From NCBI GenBank assembly GCA_037893225.1, contig JAZGUH010000056.1, positions 930,001 to 994,000 of the forward strand: a stretch of 64,000 nt of DNA, written 5' to 3'. Source of the DNA: Hippasteria phrygiana (taxonomy: Eukaryota > Echinodermata > Asteroidea > Valvatida > Goniasteridae). The notes under the pieces are model-generated. The model was not told the DNA's origin. It was given only the letters and a program-made list of their open reading frames with translations, and searched no databases. Position numbers and translations under genes: made by a program. The number at the start of each line of letters is the position of its first letter. Within the stretch, counting starts at the first letter, position 1. Shown in pieces: positions 17,701 to 24,189 of the stretch.

Positions 17701-20662
17701 GCTTTCGCATTCGCGTATGAACCGGCCTTTAGTGTTGAAAAAACACGCGAACAGAGTTTTCGAATGACGATAACCAATGGTGTTCACGAACAGGATTTCG
17801 GAATTGTGAACTTGGAAGCACTCATTTGGTCCAGGAACAGTATAAGAAAATAACATTCTACGTTATCATTGTGAGTGGGATTGTCTTTTCCAATTGTCAT
17901 TGCAATGATTTTTGTACGGATCGTGAATTTTCCTTTCTTTTCATTCGGAGTATGAACCCCCCCCCCCCCCCCCCTCGTTCCGCCGCCTATTTTCTTGTGC
18001 ATAAAGACTTTTTGTGAGGTTTATCAGGGGTCGTTCGTGAAATTTTAAACGTTTGAAATGGAGGATCCGGCCAACTTTGTCCGGAAGATCCCACTTTCTC
18101 AAACAGCCCCTTTTCTGTTACACTGGATCTCAGGGGAAATCTTCCCTCCGTCATGACACGTAGATTAACAGTATGTTTTATATTCAATGCAATTCGCAAA
18201 GTTTAACACCTCTGTGGTCTTAATTGCTTGAAGACTGTTGCTGAGTATGAGCGAGCCATCCTCTTCCGAGTTGGTCGTCTGGTGCCAGGAGGTCCCAAGG
18301 GGCCTGGTCTGTTCTTCATCATCCCCTGCATTGATGATATCCAAGTGATCGACCTTAGGACTCTGTCCTTTGATGTCCCACCCCAAGAGGTAAGGACTTA
18401 CCTAATGAGGCATTTGATCTCTCCCATCAGCAGAGAAAGTGCACAACTCGAATGAGTGCTTTTCTGATATTGCCTGCCTGTCATTAAATAGTAGTAGATT
18501 GTACCGGGATAGACGACAATCAGTGGCGTATCCAGCGGGGGGGGGGGGGGGGGGGGAGGGGGTGAACTCCCCCCCCCCCTGGCGGCATTTGAGGCGTCAT
18601 AAAAAAAATATATGGTGTTTTGCGACGGTTTTTGCGATACGCTACTGACAACAATTATTTTGCTCTTTCTCTGTTCCCCTTTTAAACATGGCCTAATGGA
18701 AAGCACCCCACCCACAACCGACGCTTGTACCACCAACACCCGTCCCATCCAGCTCAGGGCCCCTCTCTAAAGAAAATGTTGTTGTGTACCGGTATAGTAT
18801 CGTAGCCACCGGTATCTCTGGCTGGTCCCTGAAAAATTGACGCCCCTTGCAAGTGCTTCCTCTCTCTTATATATTGGACCCGCGAAGCCAGTGATGCCTG
18901 AGTGACCCTGGCCATGTGTTACTTTGCATTTTTGTTTCGGTTTACCGAGATACTGCTGTCGGAAGGTTTACAAATGTGGAAAAGGTTAAATCCTCCCAAG
19001 CGATAATAAAATGTCTAATCGAGAGAAATGCCGGATACAAAATACATGGGGCTCTGTGGAATAAGATTTTATATATATACATGTATACGCATGCTCAATC
19101 CATTCGTTTGCACTTATTTGTACTGCGTTTCCGGATCCAAAATGACGGCACGCGTAACGAAAAGAATAGTCGTAGATCATAATGGATCGCTATTCAGATT
19201 TAGTCATGCTAATTCCCTAATAACTTTCGTATTTTTTGGCTTAGATCCTCTCTAAAGACAGCGTGACAGTCACCGTGGACGCTGTGGTGTATTTCCGCAT
19301 TCACGACCCCATCATGGCCGTCATCAACGTGGAGAACTACAAGCGTTCCACAGAGCTGCTGGCCGCTACCACGCTGCGTAACGTCCTGGGAACCAAGACC
19401 CTGGCAGAAGTGCTGAGTCATCGGGAAGAGATCAGTAACACAATGCAGTCGCTGCTAGATGAGGCTACAGATCCTTGGGGCGTCAAAGTAGAGCGAGTTG
19501 AGGTGTAAGTTAACTTTGGAGAGAGCAGTCTCGCAGATCTTGCACTTTCGCTTCAATTCCTGGACTCCAAGAACACACAGAAAACTGAACTCCCACAATT
19601 TTGCTTATCATTGGCCAAAAGCGGGAATTGAACCTCCGACCTGCAAAACACCGTACCAGCGCTCCACCAGCTGAGCTATTTATGTTAACCTGTGTTGACG
19701 GTCGCCCAGTTTGACATCTTTGTCCAAGGAGCGCTACAGTCCAAAGTCATAGACCCATGACGCCCTTGCCCCAACTTTAAAGCGGCAGCGTGGGGATCAA
19801 TCATTGAGAATACAACTGTTATCACATAATATCATCAGTTTTTACCGCGAGGGAGCCTTAGTGGGATTGACGAGCAGCCAAAATTTGAACATGGGACGGC
19901 CGGAACACCGTTCGGACCCTGTGCTAACTAAACTTGTTAAATTTATCATTTTGCTATTTTTAATTTTGCTACAGTAAAGACGTGCGTCTCCCGGTCCAGA
20001 TGCAGCGTGCTATGGCCGCAGAGGCAGAAGCGTCCAGAGAGGCGCGTGCAAAGGTAACTTGGTACTAGTCTTCAAGCTAAAAACGTTGATACCGAATCGT
20101 ATACAATGTAGGCCTATCAGAATTTGTCACGTAGCGCTGTTTTCGACTCGGAGTTCATACATTACGAGTCGCTGTGAAACGAATCATTTGAACCTTGATT
20201 AGTTTTCAAAGTGCAACCGAAATGCACCGTGAATGTGTGAATATAATTTGATCCCAACTTTGGTAACTGAGTAAGATGTTCATGACATGAGCTGACCTTT
20301 GAATCGTCTAACGTGACGTCAGTTTTTTTCTTTCTTATCGTGCCGGCGTTGCAAGACAACAAGGTGTAAAAACACATTGAGTGGATGTATTGCATGTTTT
20401 CTTTTGAACTTTTTGACAACGCTGGTGTGAATGGGCATTAATCCTGTCGATGTATGTTTATGGGTAACAGGTGATTGCTGCAGAGGGTGAGCAGAACGCT
20501 TCCCGAGCCCTGAAGGAGGCTGCTGACATCATCGCTGAGTCTCCCAATGCCCTCCAGCTCCGTTACCTTCAGACCCTCAACTCCATCTCGGCCGAGAAGA
20601 ACTCCACCATCATTTTCCCACTGCCTATTAACCTGCTGTCTGGCCTGATGAACAAGAAGTAG
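1360..20662 (+). CDS. STOM: Stomatin (SPFH/band 7 membrane protein), six coding exons
   Basis: Stomatins are monotopic membrane proteins with an intramembrane hairpin. They oligomerise in cholesterol-rich membrane and modulate ion channels and transporters. Coding exons: 1360-1423, 15431-15528, 18234-18389, 19245-19504, 19975-20053 and 20471-20662. All junctions are GT-AG with compatible phases. The lengths sum to 849 bp, giving 282 residues; human stomatin has 288. Residues 26-54 form the hydrophobic hairpin with a central Pro46. Cys29 and Cys86 lie at the positions of the palmitoylated Cys30 and Cys87 of human stomatin (offset of one throughout). The SPFH domain starts at EYERAI (58-63). 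It is followed by the GTKTLAEVLSHREEI region, the AMAAEAEASREARAKV helix and the C-terminal STIIFPLPI motif used in oligomerisation and raft association. Exons 2-6 are secure; exon 1 is inferred. I recognise stomatin itself rather than STOML1/2/3 from overall length and the conserved C-terminus, but a stomatin-like 3 assignment would be hard to exclude. Confidence 0.9.
1424..1722. other. Start of putative intron 1, nothing recognised
   Basis: It begins with the GTAAGT donor and is then plain AT-rich sequence. No conserved protein segment or repeat hallmark is seen. Confidence 0.4.
1810..1850. repeat. Tandem subterminal palindromes of the TIR element
   Basis: Two copies of the perfect 18-bp palindrome GTTGTCAAATTTGACAAC are separated by 5 bp. 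The same word forms part of the TIR itself. Repeated subterminal motifs like this are where transposases of several DNA-transposon families bind. Confidence 0.75.
2311..3355. repeat. Large imperfect inverted repeat made of CCGGAAAACAC-type minisatellite
   Basis: The left arm (about 2311-2900) repeats ACCGGAAAACAC and CACCGAAAAACTCGGAAA words. The right arm (about 3085-3355) carries their reverse complements, such as TAGTGTGTTTTCCGGT. The middle holds a smaller hairpin element and a C/A homopolymer (about 2928-2948). The arms could fold into a long irregular hairpin. All of it lies inside the 2.8-kb TIR element. Confidence 0.65.
2585..2739. mobile_element. Short inverted-repeat element (MITE-like)
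   Basis: The left arm ACTTCACGCGAATGCGAAGT (from 2585) pairs with the right arm CTTCGCATTCGCATGAAGT (ending 2739). A related right-end sequence, including the following AACCGG, is found at about 17690-17727, so it is a dispersed family. The inside repeats GCGAATTCGC words. Confidence 0.55.
4602..4640. repeat. ACTAGT microsatellite
   Basis: Short self-complementary array of CTAGTA/TAGTAG words directly to the right of the 2.8-kb TIR element. Confidence 0.6.
5021..6265. other. Intronic sequence, no gene recognised
   Basis: AT-rich DNA. The only distinct feature is a run of 15 C at 5670-5684. The short open frames on both strands have no recognisable similarity. Confidence 0.4.
6525..7380 (-). 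mobile_element. 5'-truncated non-LTR retrotransposon, 3' end
   Basis: The insert lies on the minus strand inside the TTAA-type element. Its 3' end is at the left, with an ATT-rich tail (about 6525-6542) and an AAATTT/AAAATT simple repeat at about 6600-6660. It is truncated at its 5' end (about 7380). Comparison with the empty site at about 17495-17502 defines the borders to within a few bases. Confidence 0.8.
6704..7380 (-). pseudogene. C-terminal fragment of LINE reverse transcriptase ORF
   Basis: An open frame runs from the truncation point through MSHIDHISAVSKSVRFHLRN (Met at 7285) to a stop at the 6704 end. It shows features typical of the region after the RT domain in CR1/L2/Jockey-group elements: LVHACITSRLDFCNSL, LQRLQNATARLI, LHWLPINDRIAFKIL and APELWNNLPLEIR. 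The catalytic RT motifs are absent because the copy is 5'-truncated, so it is a dead insertion. The uninterrupted frame suggests a fairly recent insertion. Confidence 0.85.
7480..8580. other. Intronic sequence, no gene recognised
   Basis: No similarity that I can support. Only short open frames occur, on both strands, and there is no repeat hallmark. Confidence 0.4.
8931..10607 (-). pseudogene. LINE reverse transcriptase, internally deleted
   Basis: A 558-residue frame copies RNA into DNA in non-LTR retrotransposons by target-primed reverse transcription. Motifs by residue: GPDGI 156-160; NYRPIS 212-217; motif A FIDLSKAFD 265-273 with its catalytic Asp; GVPQGSILGP 323-332; motif C YADD 355-358. 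Two stretches seem too short for the family. ILERWVHSGFRP (226-236) lacks the roughly 20-30 residues usually found between the ILER and SGFRP blocks. DETLTLSFLKCTFLTPSADM (437-456) lacks most of the region between the 'VDETL' block and the C-terminal block. The ORF ends with the usual ASIWNNLPEQMR tail. The frame continues upstream into the endonuclease past a stop at 10665-10667. Met at 10607 is simply the first Met after that stop, not a real start. Confidence 0.9.
10665..11253 (-). pseudogene. LINE AP-like endonuclease, C-terminal part
   Basis: The frame reads WVEIKCKQRQPVLISSIYRP, then an ATWDFN block, TIIDLIFSSHPELI and LISDHYLVY. These are the later blocks of the exonuclease-endonuclease-phosphatase fold used by LINEs to nick target DNA. 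SDH carries the catalytic His; the usual GDFN is WDFN here. A TAA at 10665-10667 separates it from the RT, which is in the same frame 19 codons later. The N-terminal catalytic half is missing. The Arg/Ser-rich open frame further upstream (11254-11387) belongs to the inserted MITE, not to the LINE. Confidence 0.82.
11254..11863. mobile_element. hAT-type MITE with perfect 8-bp target duplication
   Basis: The ends CAGTGTTGTAGTCGAGAC and CTCGAGACCTACAACACTG are terminal inverted repeats. AACACCAG flanks both sides exactly (11246-11253 and 11864-11871). CAGTG termini plus an 8-bp duplication are hAT hallmarks. Both subterminal zones are arrays of GAGACC/GAGACCGA hexamers. There is no transposase, so it is non-autonomous. 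It sits at the truncated 5' edge of the LINE. Confidence 0.88.
11872..12082. repeat. Clustered GTTTTAGCTAAAAC palindromes
   Basis: GTTTTAGC and GCTAAAAC words recur in both orientations: 11884-11906, about 11960-11976, 11993-12001 and 12050-12061. The segment separates the MITE from repeat array A. It may be part of another small element, but I found no clean ends. Confidence 0.5.
12083..13235. repeat. Repeat array A, macro-unit A1
   Basis: The unit starts at CTAG (12083-12086). It is followed by the stem-loop GTGTTTGTGGACAAACAC (12099-12116) and GGGCTGTTTTG (12118-12128). The body has about three 288-bp subrepeats, each with TGATGACGTCATCATGAC-type blocks and the words CATGACGATCGGACCTAT and AAAGCTATAACAAAAAGAAT. 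It ends in an A-rich tract before the next CTAG. Confidence 0.8.
13236..14829. repeat. Repeat array A, macro-unit A2 with 3' hairpin
   Basis: The CTAG plus GTGTTTGTGGACAAACAC start is the same as in A1. The first part (13330-13800) has the B-type blocks (AGATGACGTCACGTGACATG, GACTAGAGATCAAC), so arrays A and B belong to one family. Three 288-bp subrepeats and a 60-nt A-rich tract follow. The end is a 3' hairpin and terminal CTAG (14826-14829), after which unrelated sequence starts. Confidence 0.8.
14794..14829. repeat. 3'-terminal hairpin plus CTAG of array A
   Basis: GGCTGTTTTGGAAA (14794-14807) pairs perfectly with TTTCCAAAACAGCC (14810-14823), followed by AA and CTAG. A hairpin just before a CTRR end is the 3' signature of Helitron-group elements. 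The left arm repeats the GGGCTGTTTTG of the 5' ends in this array. Confidence 0.65.
14830..15430. other. End of putative intron 1, nothing recognised
   Basis: No repeat or protein similarity that I can support. It ends in the pyrimidine-rich TTTTCCAG acceptor of stomatin exon 2. Confidence 0.4.
15431..15528 (+). CDS. STOM: Stomatin exon 2, membrane hairpin
   Basis: The exon follows a TTTTCCAG acceptor and ends at AAG|GTGAGT. It encodes PEGMSFCTLVLWFFSIL, then the rest of a hydrophobic segment ending in FPLTIWFCFK. This aligns without gaps to the human stomatin intramembrane hairpin. The proline corresponds to human Pro47, a residue known to be needed for hairpin topology. It ends in phase 0. 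Confidence 0.9.
15529..16991. other. Intron 2, left part: homopolymer and short hairpin
   Basis: A run of 28 C lies at 16006-16033. A TIR-like AGGGACACATTGCC (16448-16461) resembles the left end of the TTAA-type element but has no TTAA before it and no matching right end. An 11-bp stem CATGGAGGAAG/CTTCCTCCATG lies at 16798-16823. Open frames of about 100 residues on both strands (16135-16454 and 16518-16927) overlap each other and resemble nothing I know. Confidence 0.45.
16992..17588. mobile_element. TTAA-flanked TIR element, complete copy
   Basis: AGGGACACATTGC at the left is the inverted repeat of GCAATGTGTCCCT at the right. TTAA directly flanks both ends (16988-16991 and 17589-17592). 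TTAA duplications occur in the piggyBac and Kolobok superfamilies. At 597 bp with no reading frame it is non-autonomous. It is the empty-site reference for the copy at 6266-7479. Confidence 0.8.
17137..17174. repeat. Perfect 15-bp hairpin inside the TTAA-type element
   Basis: GGTCCGCCATTTTGT (17137-17151) pairs with ACAAAATGGCGGACC (17160-17174) across an 8-nt loop. It lies in the part of the element that copy 1 lacks. Confidence 0.75.
17628..17727. mobile_element. Second, partial copy of the short GCGAATTCGC inverted-repeat element
   Basis: GACGTCATAAAATTCACTTC, GCTTTCGCATTCGCGTATGA and AACCGGCC match the right end of the element at 2585-2739. The left part (GGGCGAAACGAATTCGCC) is only loosely similar, so borders are approximate. 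Confidence 0.4.
17728..18233. other. Intron 2, right part
   Basis: It contains a run of 18 C (17957-17974) and otherwise nothing I recognise. It ends in a weak acceptor before exon 3. Confidence 0.4.
18234..18389 (+). CDS. STOM: Stomatin exon 3, start of SPFH domain
   Basis: 156 bp, phase 0 at both ends. Joined to exon 2 it reads CFK|TVAEYERAILFRVGR, the same spacing as CIKIIKEYERAIIFRLGR in human stomatin. It continues through GPGLFFIIPC to SFDVPPQE. The acceptor TTGAAG has a weak pyrimidine tract; the donor is GAG|GTAAGG. Nothing is missing relative to the family. Confidence 0.92.
18521..18647. mobile_element. Short hAT-type MITE with poly-G/poly-C interior
   Basis: CAGTGGCGTATC at the left end and GATACGCTACTG at the right end are inverted repeats with one mismatch. 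The 8-bp flanks ACGACAAT (18513-18520) and ACAACAAT (18648-18655) differ at one base. The interior has 20 G (18537-18556) and then a C run near 18569-18579. It lies in stomatin intron 3; the rest of that intron shows nothing notable. Confidence 0.7.
19245..19504 (+). CDS. STOM: Stomatin exon 4, core SPFH domain
   Basis: 260 bp. It starts ILSKDSVTVTVDAVVYFRI after a TTAG acceptor and ends GVKVERVE plus GT of a split Val codon at a perfect GTAAGT donor. It contains LAATTLRNVLGTKTLAEVL and the HREEISNTMQ helix, which are highly conserved in stomatins. GC content is clearly higher than in the flanking introns. Confidence 0.94.
19560..19710 (-). mobile_element. tRNA-like SINE head or decayed tRNA in intron 4
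   Basis: On the minus strand, TAGCTCAGCTGG resembles a pol III A box with a complementary D-stem (GCTC/GAGC), and GGTTCAATTCC resembles a B box. The T-stem (GGAGG/CCCGC) has two mismatches and the anticodon arm is two bases too long, so this is not a working tRNA. A tRNA-derived SINE is the likely reading. The 3' extent is not defined. Confidence 0.6.
19975..20053 (+). CDS. STOM: Stomatin exon 5, SPFH C-terminal helix
   Basis: 79 bp between a TGCTACAG acceptor and an AAG|GTAACT donor. It encodes KDVRLPVQMQRAMAAEAEAS followed by REARAK. This stretch is nearly identical to the corresponding segment of vertebrate stomatin. It forms the start of the long coiled helix of the domain. Confidence 0.94.
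20054..20470. other. Stomatin intron 5
   Basis: 417 bp between the AAG|GTAACT donor and the TAACAG acceptor. No repeat or other feature is recognised. Confidence 0.6.
20471..20662 (+). CDS. STOM: Stomatin exon 6, C-terminal helix and oligomerisation motif
   Basis: It starts VIAAEGEQNASRALKEAADI after a TAACAG acceptor. It ends EKNSTIIFPLPINLLSGLMN plus KK and a TAG stop at 20660-20662. The STIIFPLPI motif corresponds to the region of human stomatin needed for homo-oligomerisation and detergent-resistant-membrane association. The tail is a few residues shorter than the human one. Confidence 0.94.
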   Translation: MIAAEGEQNASRALKEAADIIAESPNALQLRYLQTLNSISAEKNSTIIFPLPINLLSGLMNKK

Positions 20663-20918
20663 CAATCAAAGAGCGGGAGTAACAGCTTCAATAATCTCCC
20701 CAACCCAGACATCATCTAATCGCAGAAGGGCAATGAACAATAATGTTTGTGTCACATTGTCTTCATTCAGTAGCCAGGATCAAGTTCGATAAGGGTCTAC
20801 TGTTAACCGTTGTCGACAATTGTAGTATAATACTAATTAACTTGTGCCCGAAAGGTGGCTATTTGGTTTCCTGATTACTTTGAATATGAAATCACACGCA
20901 GTGATAGATGTATGGGAA

Positions 20919-21075
20919 AACAGAGGGTGAAAACAGAGGGTGAAAACAGAGGGTGAAAACAGAGGGTGAAAACAGAGGGTGAAAACAGAGGGTGAAAACA
21001 GAGGGTGAAAACAGAGGGTGAAAACAGAGGGTGAAAACAGAGGGTGAAAACAGAGGGTGAAAACAGAGGGTGAAA
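20919..21075. repeat. 13-bp minisatellite, about 12 copies
   Basis: The unit ACAGAGGGTGAAA is repeated about twelve times with no visible variants until the last unit. It lies about 260 bp after the stomatin stop, probably in the 3' UTR. The perfect repeats suggest recent expansion and likely length polymorphism. Confidence 0.9.
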
Positions 21076-23252
21076 GTGCGAAACTCCAGAAACATTTCTA
21101 TCGATTATGGCACAGGGAAAACGATGCAGCATGGAGTAAGTGTAATACATATAATTACAATATAGACAGCAGAGTCAATCACAAGTCACATCGCAAGTCT
21201 GATCTCTGGTCAAGCGACAATCTATTCAAATGAACTGTTACAAAACATTCCTCTATTACCGTTCATGACCTGTAGTTTACGAGCAGACTTGTGACTGACT
21301 AGTGGTATGACTTTTGATTGACTTGATTACAACTCGATAGACTGTCATGGGTGTGTGAAAAAACAGACCTAAGAGATTCCCTTATTTTTAAAACAAATTC
21401 CGCGCATTATCATTCCTAAGTTTGGATGTGAAGGCCTGTTTTCTTTTTTCCTGCTTTCTTTTCGAAGAGAAACTGTCCGAATTGTTTGTGTTGTTTTACA
21501 AGATATACACCCTGTTTTCGGTTTAATACACATCAAAACATAAAATATGCAACTGATATGCCTACAAGAAATTGCGAGAATGATATCAGATCTTGTTAGA
21601 ATTTGAGAAATGTCCAACAAGATCTGATGCCATTCTCGCCATTTGATGGCTACGGATCTGGCTGAAGTTCTGTTTCCCCTAGTTTTAGATCCGAGTGCAT
21701 AGATGTGGCTTAATCTAGGGAACTTTTTGGTGAACCCATGCAGAGGCGGAGCCTGTTTATTTTATTGAAGTATTCAAGGCTTCAAATTGGCAATGGAGCT
21801 TGGAAATAGCTGGAGACAAAACTGAAGCCAAAAAGCCGAAGTTTATTTGAGAAATGGCCCTAAAGTTTATAAGCAAGGAGGTCTCATGCATCCTTCGGAA
21901 CTGCAAACAGGCACTGCCTCGTTGCCGGTTCTGTTAATGTCGCCAGACGCACTGTAGATTGGTGTACGTGTAATAAGATGTATGTTGGCAACTGGAACTA
22001 AATGACACACCTGTAACCGTTTCCATGGTAACCACAGGTAGGAGACAATGCATGACTTTGAATTTTGACATTTTCAAGCATGTTGGTTTAACATTGCCAA
22101 TTTAGAAAGAGGAAAATATTTACACATGTATTATGATAACTAAAGTAAATCACGCCGCGGGTCTGATCTGTGGATTTTGTTTATTTGTTTGTTTTCTTGT
22201 TCGAGTGTTTTTGTTTAAGTGGGACATTGTCTTTGTGTTTTTCCATAAATTCTTACACGAAACACTATTTTGAATTTCTTGTTAAATAGGGACTGTCTTC
22301 GGGTTAATCGCCCTGATATAGCAAGACTGACTTGAGACATTATTGCTATGAAATTTATATTTGTCTTAATAAAGGATCAACTATAAAGTATAAAGAGTAA
22401 TTTTTTATACGATGTAATGTATTTTTTGACAGCAACAGTGGCCTATAGCTGGAGTGATGTGATAAATTCATAAAGATGCATTTTGTTGTCCGTTAACAAT
22501 CAATGCAGACTGCCTTAATTATGCTTACATCTGATTTTAAATTTGTTAAATCTTCATGTCGCTCGTGGCCGTGTATTCGATGTACGTGCATGACAAGCAG
22601 TGTTTTGATTTGTCGATTACGTTCACAGCCAGAAAAAGCCATGCAGGGGCTTGCCCATTATTTTTTTCCGTCTTAAAGTCTCGATAAATTGCTAATACAA
22701 CATTTTTGTATTTCTTATTTTGTTTCAGGACCATGTACAGCCTGTTTTCCTATTGGTTTCAGTGACCCTTTGAGTATTAGGTAATGCTCCACGAACATCT
22801 AATTTTAAGAAAAAATATACAAAGTCATTATTAAGTCTTATCGGAGCCGTATTAATCGATAATGGTTGCACGTGTACAAACACAACATAGAACAGCAGGT
22901 ATTCAAAAACGACAGCTAATGTCTTTCCTTCAAAATCTTTCAAATTAGTTACGTTTGGGACCATTGTTTTTACACATATTGTGATATGCATTTTACTGAA
23001 GAAGGTATTTTACATAGATTTTTTTATAAAGATAAACTTACTCAGAAAATCTTATCATAGCCACATTTTATAGGGTTGAATTGTATTACTGCTTAATTGT
23101 ACAAACAATTAGGCCCGTTTGCATCTTGTATATCTCGTGCTCTTGCGTACATTTGCATATAATTATATGTGCTATAGGATTCACGTCTTCATGGGTGTCC
23201 TAGGTGCATGATTAAAAGCTATCAAGCTATTGAAACATTCAGAAAAGCCTTT
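21076..23252. other. Rest of 3' UTR and intergenic DNA, no gene recognised
   Basis: AT-rich sequence with short unsupported open frames. The candidate poly(A) signal at 22368 is the only signal I can point to. Confidence 0.4.
22368..22373 (+). promoter_or_regulatory. Candidate poly(A) signal AATAAA
   Basis: This is the first canonical hexamer downstream of the stomatin stop codon. A T-rich stretch follows at about 22400-22430. A second AATAAA is present at 24069-24074. Confidence 0.45.
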
Positions 23253-23473
23253 AACACGTTCATATTTAACTGCCGTTTTTCATAAATACTTTTCTATTGT
23301 TAGGTTACTCGTGGTTTTGCATGCATGTCGTATTTGGTGACAAATTTGAGGCTACATTGCCTGATATCGATTTTTAGCCAAGACTTTTCATTTTTACAGA
23401 AAAGTAGCCACATTTTGATCTTATATCTTTAAAAAGGCAAACATGAAAATCAACAGTTAAATATGAACGTGTT
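23253..23473. repeat. Inverted-repeat element, about 220 bp
   Basis: AACACGTTCATATTTAACTG (23253-23272) is the exact reverse complement of 23454-23473. Further pairing inward includes TTTTTCAT with ATGAAAA. It is compatible with a small palindromic MITE. No target duplication was found. Confidence 0.55.
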
Positions 23474-23562
23474 TTGTTCACATTATATGTAAGCTATGTA
23501 TCAATTGACAGGCATGTGTAGGCCTAAGTTTTATTTTGTTTTAGAGTTTTAGTATAAAAGGT

Positions 23563-23626
23563 ATTCTTGTGGATTGTATTTGCACGTTTACAATATTCTT
23601 GTGGATTGTATTTGCACGTTTACAAT
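23563..23626. repeat. Perfect 32-bp tandem duplication
   Basis: The unit beginning ATTCTTGTGGATTGTATTTG occurs twice back to back (23563-23594, 23595-23626). Confidence 0.9.
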
Positions 23627-23982
23627 AATGATACAAATATGGCGTTATATTCTTTGGTTGATGTATGGTATTACCTTTTGTTTCGATGCAAGAATTATAA
23701 AAACACAATTTGTCAAAAAAGATCGTTTTTTTCTGGGATATGTACACAGTTCATTAGCTATTCAATGCACGAGAGACAATTTGGAAATGAGACGTCAGAT
23801 TAATTGGCTTTAAGGCAAAATATTTTTGTAAATCATGTTTAGCGTTTTGTTCTTCAAAGATAGCCGACCTATGTTTTCAAGATGGTTGCGCTGATCCACC
23901 AAATCCACTCAAAACATGGGAGTTATTTAATTCCTCTCCTTCTTTGGATTAAAAAAAAAGATTTTTGTTGTTGTATATATTT

Positions 23983-24157
23983 GGGGGGGGGGGGGGGGGC
24001 ACACAAAAAGGAAGCAGCTTCCAAAAAAAGAGAGATGGTATATACGGAGCTATTTTGTTTTGATACCTAATAAAACTTGTGATGAAGATTACCCTTATAC
24101 GTGCGTGGGCGTAAATTCCAGCGAATGAGGAGATTATACCCCCCCCCCCCCCCCCCC
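23983..24157. repeat. Poly-G and poly-C runs before the large array
   Basis: 17 G lie at 23983-23999 and 19 C at 24139-24157, with an AATAAA (24069-24074) between them. Array B starts 33 bp later. The facing G and C runs could pair. Confidence 0.7.
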
Positions 24158-24189
24158 AAAAAAAATCAAAAACAAAACAATCATAATAA

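Larger units (their letters stand above)
20663..22390 (+). other. STOM: Probable stomatin 3' untranslated region
   Basis: The region runs from the stop codon to just past the first clear AATAAA at 22368-22373. No competing gene or repeat border lies between them except the 13-bp minisatellite. The extent is inferred, and earlier non-canonical poly(A) sites are possible. Confidence 0.5.

Noticed and set aside
19621..19690. Functional tRNA gene on the minus strand
   Set aside because: The T-stem has two mismatches and the anticodon arm is too long. A SINE head or decayed tRNA fits better.
20875..21150. Repeat protein FHPLFSPSVFTLC on the minus strand
   Set aside because: Produced by the 13-bp minisatellite; all frames on that strand look alike.
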